A DNA stretch of 64,000 nucleotides, from contig CP073042.1 of NCBI GenBank assembly GCA_018114805.1, positions 1,364,001 through 1,428,000 of the forward strand. Reading direction: 5' to 3'. How positions within the stretch are numbered: the first letter of the stretch is position 1; every line of letters starts with the position of its first letter. Both the position numbers and the translations under genes were made by a program. This DNA comes from Candidatus Streptomyces philanthi. GTDB lineage: Bacteria > Actinomycetota > Actinomycetes > Streptomycetales > Streptomycetaceae. Positions 59,597 to 64,000 of this stretch are shown here, in pieces. Below the pieces are notes generated by a model. The model did no database searches. It was not told the origin of the DNA and was given only the letters and a program-made list of their open reading frames with translations.

Positions 59597-60076
59597 GACG
59601 CCCCCTTCTCGGGTGAGTGGCGGCTGATTCCGGTTCAGCCGCACCGGTCCCATCGGCAGCGCGCGGAAGAGGCCACCGGTCACGGTTCGCACGCACCGGC
59701 CGCGCTCCGCGGCGGCGCTGCCACGGGGCGTGTGCGTGGGGGGAACGCTAGCGAGCGAGTTCGCTCAGCGGAAGAGCTCGTCCACAATCCGGTCAACTGC
59801 GCGACACCTCACGCCCGGTGTGCGCCCCGATATGGGCCGATAGCCCGCATTCGGCGGGCCGAGCCGGTGGCGCACGGGAGCACGGAGGGGCACGGTGGTG
59901 CGCGCCGGGCCGACCGTACGGCGGGGCGGCGCGCCCGGGGGCACGCCAGCCCCGCGACGGGGGCGGGCTCGGGGCAAGTTCAGGCCGGCGACGGGGGCGG
60001 GCTCGGGGCAAGTTCAGGCCGGCGACGGGCGCGAGGCCGGGCCGGTGACGGACGCGGCGGCGGGCCGGCAGCGCCG
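59597..60076. other. 480-bp gene-free region
   Basis: Between the IclR start and the helicase stop, both on the minus strand. It contains the 34-bp tandem duplication. No coding frame matches a family. Confidence 0.6.
59955..60040. repeat. 34-bp tandem duplication plus partial third copy
   Basis: Units 59955-59988 and 59989-60022 are identical; the third begins CGACGGGCGCGAGGCCGG at 60023. Directly downstream of the helicase gene. Confidence 0.9.
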
Positions 60077-61861
60077 TCAGCGCATGCGGGTGGCCCACTC
60101 CCGGACCTTCTTGATCCGCTCGCGGATCTGGCCGGCGGTGGCCTCGGCGCTCGGCGGGCCGCCACAGACCCGGCGCAGCTCGGTGTGGATCACGCCGTGC
60201 GGCTTGCCGCTCTGGTGCACGTACGCGGCGACCAGGCCGTTCAACTCCTTGCGCAAGACGAGGAGTTCCTTGTGGATGACGACGGGGCGGCGGTCGGCGG
60301 GCAGTTCGAGGAGGTCGGCCTCCTCGTCGGGCTTCTTGCGGCTGTGCGCGATCTGCCGCGACTGCCGGCGCTGGAGCAGCATCTGCACCTGGTCGGGTTC
60401 GAGCAGGCCCGGGATGCCGAGGTAGTCCTGCTCCTCCTCGCTACCGGGATGGGCCTGCATGCCGAACTCGGCGCCGTCGTAGAGCACCCGGTCGAAGACG
60501 GCGTCCGACTCCAGCGCCTCGAAGGAGAGTTGGTCCTGCTCGCCGGTGTCCTCGTCCTGCTGCCGCTCGGCCTCCTGGAGGAGCTTGTCCTCCTCCGCGT
60601 ACGGGTCGTTCTCGCCCTCCTTCTTGGGCTTGTCGAGGACGTGGTCGCGCTCGACCTCCATCTCGTTGGCGAAGCCGAGCAGCGTCGGGATGGTCGGCAG
60701 AAAGACGGAGGCGGTCTCGCCGCGCCGCCGGGAACGCACGAAGCGGCCCACGGCCTGCGCGAAGAACAGCGGCGTCGAGACGGTGGTGGCGTACACGCCG
60801 ACCGCGAGCCGCGGCACGTCCACGCCCTCGGACACCATGCGCACCGCGACCATCCAGCGGCTGTCGGACTGGCTGAACTCGTCGATGCGCTGCGAGGCGG
60901 CGGTCTCGTCGGAGAGCACGACCGTCGGCCCGTCGCCGGTGATCTTGCGCAGCAGCTTGGCGTACGCGCGGGCCTGCTCCTGGTCGCTGGCGATCACCAG
61001 GCCGCCGGCATCCGGGATGGCCTTGCGCACCTCGCTGAGGCGGCGGTCGGCCGCGGCCAGCACGTTGGGCATCCACTCGCCGCGCGGGTCGAGCGCGGTG
61101 CGCCACGCCTGCGAGATGACGTCCTTGGTCATCGGCTCGCCGAGCCGGGCCCCGATCTCGCCGCCGGCCTTGGTCCGCCAGCGCATGTTCCCGCTGTACG
61201 ACAGGAAGATCACCGGGCGCACGACGCCGTCGCCGAGCGCGTTGCCGTAGCCGTACGTGTAGTCGGCCGAGGAGCGGCGGATGCCGTCGTTGCCCTCCTC
61301 GTACGTCACGAACGGGATGGGGTTGGTGTCCGAGCGGAAGGGCGTGCCGGTCAGGGCGAGCCGGCGGGTGGCCGGGTCGAACGCCTCCAGGCACGCCTCG
61401 CCCCAGGACTTGGAGTCGCCCGCGTGGTGGATCTCGTCCAGGATGACCAGTGTCTTGCGCTGCTCGCAGCGGTTGCGGTGCAGCATGGGGCGCACGCCCA
61501 CGCCCGCGTAGGTGACGGCCACGCCGTGGTACTCGGGGCTGACCGGCCCGGCCGAGTACTCCGGGTCCAGCTTGATGCCGACCCGCGCCGCGGCCTCGGC
61601 CCACTGCTTCTTCAGGTGCTCGGTCGGCGCGACCACGGTGACCTGCTGCACGACGTGGTGGTGCAGCAGCCAGGAGGCCAGCGTCAGGGCGAAGGTGGTC
61701 TTACCGGCGCCGGGCGTCGCGACGGCCAGGAAGTCGCGCGGCTGCTCCTGGATGTACTTGTCCATCGCCCCCTGCTGCCAGGCACGCAGCTTGTTCGCGG
61801 TACCCCAGGGAGCCCGGCCGGGGAAGGCGGGTGAGAGGTGGTGATTCGCGGTGGTAGTCAC
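60077..61861 (-). CDS. DEAD/DEAH-box superfamily II helicase
   Basis: 594 residues from GTG 61861. Walker A is TPGAGKTT (51-55), DEIHH at 142-146, motif III LALTGTPFRSD, and the second RecA domain has SEGVDVPRLAVGVY, then FFAQAVGRFVRSRRRGETAS (motif VI). The C-terminal 200 residues are charged, with an acidic segment around DEDTGEQDQ, and end in a helix that resembles a binding domain. Common in Streptomyces; a role in DNA repair or RNA metabolism is not decided. Confidence 0.93.
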   Translation of the reverse strand: MTTTANHHLSPAFPGRAPWGTANKLRAWQQGAMDKYIQEQPRDFLAVATPGAGKTTFALTLASWLLHHHVVQQVTVVAPTEHLKKQWAEAAARVGIKLDPEYSAGPVSPEYHGVAVTYAGVGVRPMLHRNRCEQRKTLVILDEIHHAGDSKSWGEACLEAFDPATRRLALTGTPFRSDTNPIPFVTYEEGNDGIRRSSADYTYGYGNALGDGVVRPVIFLSYSGNMRWRTKAGGEIGARLGEPMTKDVISQAWRTALDPRGEWMPNVLAAADRRLSEVRKAIPDAGGLVIASDQEQARAYAKLLRKITGDGPTVVLSDETAASQRIDEFSQSDSRWMVAVRMVSEGVDVPRLAVGVYATTVSTPLFFAQAVGRFVRSRRRGETASVFLPTIPTLLGFANEMEVERDHVLDKPKKEGENDPYAEEDKLLQEAERQQDEDTGEQDQLSFEALESDAVFDRVLYDGAEFGMQAHPGSEEEQDYLGIPGLLEPDQVQMLLQRRQSRQIAHSRKKPDEEADLLELPADRRPVVIHKELLVLRKELNGLVAAYVHQSGKPHGVIHTELRRVCGGPPSAEATAGQIRERIKKVREWATRMR

Positions 61862-62007
61862 GGTCTCCGTCGGGCTGGCTCGGGATCGGCAACCGGATCA
61901 GCCTACCCGTGCCACCACCCCCGGCACGGGCGTACGGGGGGTGGTGGGGCGGGGGTGGGACTCAGGTCACACTCCCCCGCCCCCGTCACGCCGGGGGCGG
62001 GGGATGC

Positions 62008-62385
62008 TTACGCCGAGGAGGCCGCGAATCGCGGCAGCAATTCCGCGATCTTGGGTACGTCCAGCTCGCCCTGGGCCACGTTCAAGACGAAGCGCTCGGC
62101 CTCGTCCACGTCGAAGCCCTCGACCAGCGGATGGCCATTGACGTGCAGAAAGACACAGGTCGCGTACCAGGCGAGACGCTTGTTGCCGTCCACCATGGCG
62201 TGGTTTCGGGCCAGCGACTCCATCAGCGCGGCGGCCTTCTGCCACACCTCGGGGTACGCGTCCTGGCCGAACACGCTGGCCTGGGGGCGAGCGAGTGCGG
62301 ACTCCAGCAATCCGTAGTCGCGCACCTCGCTCTCCCCGAGACGCTGGGCGAGCCCCAGCAACTGGGGCAGGTCCAGGGACTTCAT
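62008..62385 (-). CDS. Doc/Fic-family toxin
   Basis: 125 residues. The Fic/Doc motif is NHAMVDGNKRLAW (H-x-x-x-D-G-N-K-R), with preceding LGESEVRDYGLLESAL typical of Doc. Doc kinases phosphorylate EF-Tu and stop translation; the third-position Phe of HxFx(D/N)xNKR is Met here. The start overlaps the stop of the antitoxin gene (TGATG), the usual toxin-antitoxin layout. Confidence 0.9.
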   Translation of the reverse strand: MKSLDLPQLLGLAQRLGESEVRDYGLLESALARPQASVFGQDAYPEVWQKAAALMESLARNHAMVDGNKRLAWYATCVFLHVNGHPLVEGFDVDEAERFVLNVAQGELDVPKIAELLPRFAASSA

Positions 62386-62582
62386 CAGGCGAGCCTCCGG
62401 TTCAGCTCGGCGCTGACCTTCAGCACGTGATCGGCGGCCTCGTTGTAGAGCCGGGAGTGTTCGTTTATGGCGACCATCACGGCGTCGTGAGCGAACGCCT
62501 GCATGCTGCGCCCCTCAGCTTCCGCGCGTTCTCTGAGGGCGTCGAGTTCTTCTTCCATGAAACGCAGGTTGAGTGCAGCCAT
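62385..62582 (-). CDS. Ribbon-helix-helix-type antitoxin
   Basis: 65 residues. MAALNLRFMEEELDALRERA is the beta strand and first helix of an RHH DNA-binding domain; the rest (MQAFAHDAVMVAINEHSRLY) is a second helix and a likely Doc-binding tail. Encoded directly upstream of, and overlapping, the Doc gene; expected to repress the pair and neutralise Doc. Confidence 0.85.
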   Translation of the reverse strand: MAALNLRFMEEELDALRERAEAEGRSMQAFAHDAVMVAINEHSRLYNEAADHVLKVSAELNRRLA

Positions 62583-62604
62583 ACCGGCACGGTACCACGC
62601 CGTA

Positions 62605-64000
62605 CTACGCCTTCCCCGGCCGCAGCCGCGTCGTCACGAACGCCCCGACCAGGGCCATCCCGGCCATGCCGAGCAGGACCGCGGCGAAGGCGGCCGGGTG
62701 GCCGCTGGAGCCGGCCGCGTCGGCCGCGTCGTGCGTGCCGGCCGTGGCGGAGCCGCTACCGAAGGCGACGAAGAGCACGCCGCTCGCGCCGACCAGCGAG
62801 ATGTTGCCGAGCGCGTCGGAGACCTGGAGCGATGCCGCGTTGGAGCCCGAGTCCTCCGGGCGGGAGAGCTTGAGCAGCAGCACGCTGCCGCCGGAGATCG
62901 TCACGCCCATGCCGAAGCCGCCGATGACCCAGGAGGCGGCCACGATCCACGCGGGCACCCCGTCGATCAGCGCGGTGGCCGCCAGCGCGATGGACAGCGC
63001 GATCATCAGCATGCCGAGGCCCATCAGCCGCTCCCGGTGCGCGTCAAGGCGCGGCCGGCTCTGCGCGTACGAGCTGAGCGCCCAGGTCAGGCCGCCGCCG
63101 GTGAGCGAGAGGCCGGCCATGGTCGAGGACAGGCCGCGCTCGGTGACCAGCATCAGCGGTACGAAGGACTCGGCGCCCAGGAAGGTGCCGGCCGCCAGGC
63201 CGCGCAGCAGCACCACCGACGGCAGCACGCGCGCGGCGCGGAAGGTGCCGGTGGGCAGCAGCCGCAGGACGCACGGCACGAGCAGCGCGGCGCCGGCGAC
63301 GGCCGGGCAGCAGCGAGAGCCAGCGCAGGTCCTGTACGGCGAACTGGAGCAGCCCGGCGCCGGCCGCGACCGCGAAGGGCCAGCAGGATGCGGCAGCGGT
63401 CCATCGCCGCGCTGTGCCCGCCCGGCGGCAGCGTGCGCAGCGCGGACAGCATCACCATCAGCGGCAGCAGCACCAGGACGGGCATGCCGAGGAAGACCCA
63501 GCGCCACCCGACGTGCTCGGCGATCGTGCCGGCCACCACCGGGCCGACGATCACGGGCAGCACCCAGGCGGCCGAGAACGAGGCGAGCACGGCGGGCTTG
63601 AGCCGCTGCGGGAAGGCGCGGCCGACGACGACCGTACAGCGACACGATGACCAGGCCGCCGCCGACGCCCTGGACGCCGCGGCCGGCGATGAACATCCAC
63701 ATCTGGGTGGCCGAGCCCGCGACGACCAGCCCCGCGCCGAACGCGGCGACCCCGGTGAACAGCGGCGCCAGCGGGCCCCTGCGATCGCACCACTCGCCGG
63801 AGAGCGTCATGGCGAACAGGCTGGAGGTGAAGTAGCCGGAGAAGGCGAAGGCGTACAGCTCCACGCCGTCGAGCCGTTCGGCCGCCACCGGCATGACCGT
63901 GGTGACCGCGCTCGCCTCGAAGGCGATGAGCGAGACGACGGAGATGATGCCGAGGGTGAGCGCGCGGTAGGCCCGGCTGAAGACGGTGGCCTCGCTCGCG
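62605..64000 (-). pseudogene. MFS drug transporter, partial and frameshifted
   Basis: The gene enters from the right edge. Its N-terminal helices (ALTLGIISVVSLIAFEASAV, GYFTSSLFAMTLSGEWCDRR) and the motif LFTGVAAFGAGLVVAGSATQ match DHA-type multidrug exporters of the major facilitator superfamily. Frames change near 63635 (SLY / LKPAVLASFSAAWVLPV), and back between about 63385 and 63300; the rest to 62605 is intact. Length in window is over 460 residues. Adjacent to the toxin-antitoxin pair. Substrate unknown. Confidence 0.8.

Noticed and set aside
57971..61834. A 1287-codon plus-strand frame across the S16 protease, IclR and helicase genes
   Set aside because: It is antisense to three well-supported genes and has the Arg/His/Glu-rich composition typical of shadow frames.

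Overview
The window is a stretch of actinobacterial chromosome, almost certainly Streptomyces or a very close relative. GC content is very high, GTG starts and ATGA/TGATG overlaps are frequent, and the gene content is typical: an SsgA-family sporulation protein, the GlcNAc PTS genes nagF/nagE1/nagE2 with DasR-type operators, DUF397/DUF5753 regulators, rodlin-like small secreted proteins and a mec-cysO-cysM cysteine module. From about 16 kb to 53 kb the gene order resembles, from memory, a conserved core region of the S. coelicolor chromosome. There is no prophage, insertion sequence, CRISPR array or biosynthetic gene cluster. This is core chromosome with small accessory pockets.

Layout. 0-3.3 kb: end of a TetR-like regulator, an oxidoreductase, a sodium:solute symporter with its DUF3311 partner. 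3.8-8.6 kb: a cysteine-rich collagen-like gene, a PhzF-like gene, a secreted barrel protein, a decayed DUF5753/DUF397 locus, a TetR gene divergent from a glyoxalase-fold gene. 8.8-15.9 kb: DUF445, SGNH hydrolase, DUF1707, and an ABC-2 exporter with an ATPase and two permeases. 16-23.3 kb: a bifunctional penicillin-binding protein, a guanidine-III riboswitch with its SMR exporter, GroES-like, DUF3618, Bcp, an HNH nuclease and tRNA-Leu. 23.4-30.4 kb: rdgB, a lipoprotein, rph, the GlcNAc PTS, an MBL hydrolase. 31-39.3 kb: the mec / leader peptide / cysO / cysM sulfur module, an amino-acid permease, DUF2017-clpS, pncB and pncA. 40-48.4 kb: a large M6 protease, three RDD membrane proteins, ssgG. 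48.7-57 kb: small secreted proteins, a GlcD-like oxidase, hppD with its AsnC regulator, and a four-gene OpuC-type ABC operon. 57-64 kb: an ArsR regulator, an S16 protease, IclR, a helicase, an RHH-Doc toxin-antitoxin pair and the start of an MFS transporter.

How genes work together. nagF/nagE1/nagE2 form one GlcNAc uptake system under probable DasR control. Mec, CysO and CysM form a thiocarboxylate-dependent cysteine pathway, with a Cys-containing leader peptide (absent from standard ORF calls) ahead of cysO. hppD and the AsnC gene are divergent around a possible shared operator. The symporter/DUF3311 pair, the ABC-2 exporter and the opu operon are translationally coupled units.

A dominant property of the sequence is damage: about 16 genes that otherwise look intact carry single-base frameshifts, in-frame stops or a short tandem duplication. 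Many sit in G/C runs and can be repaired by one base. I interpret most of these as consensus errors rather than biology, but reads are needed to decide. The most interesting non-error signals are the poly-Cys collagen-like protein, the cysteine leader peptide, the guanidine-III riboswitch, an 84-bp perfect palindrome, the HNH protein with four N-terminal repeats, and the triple-box operator of the ArsR gene.
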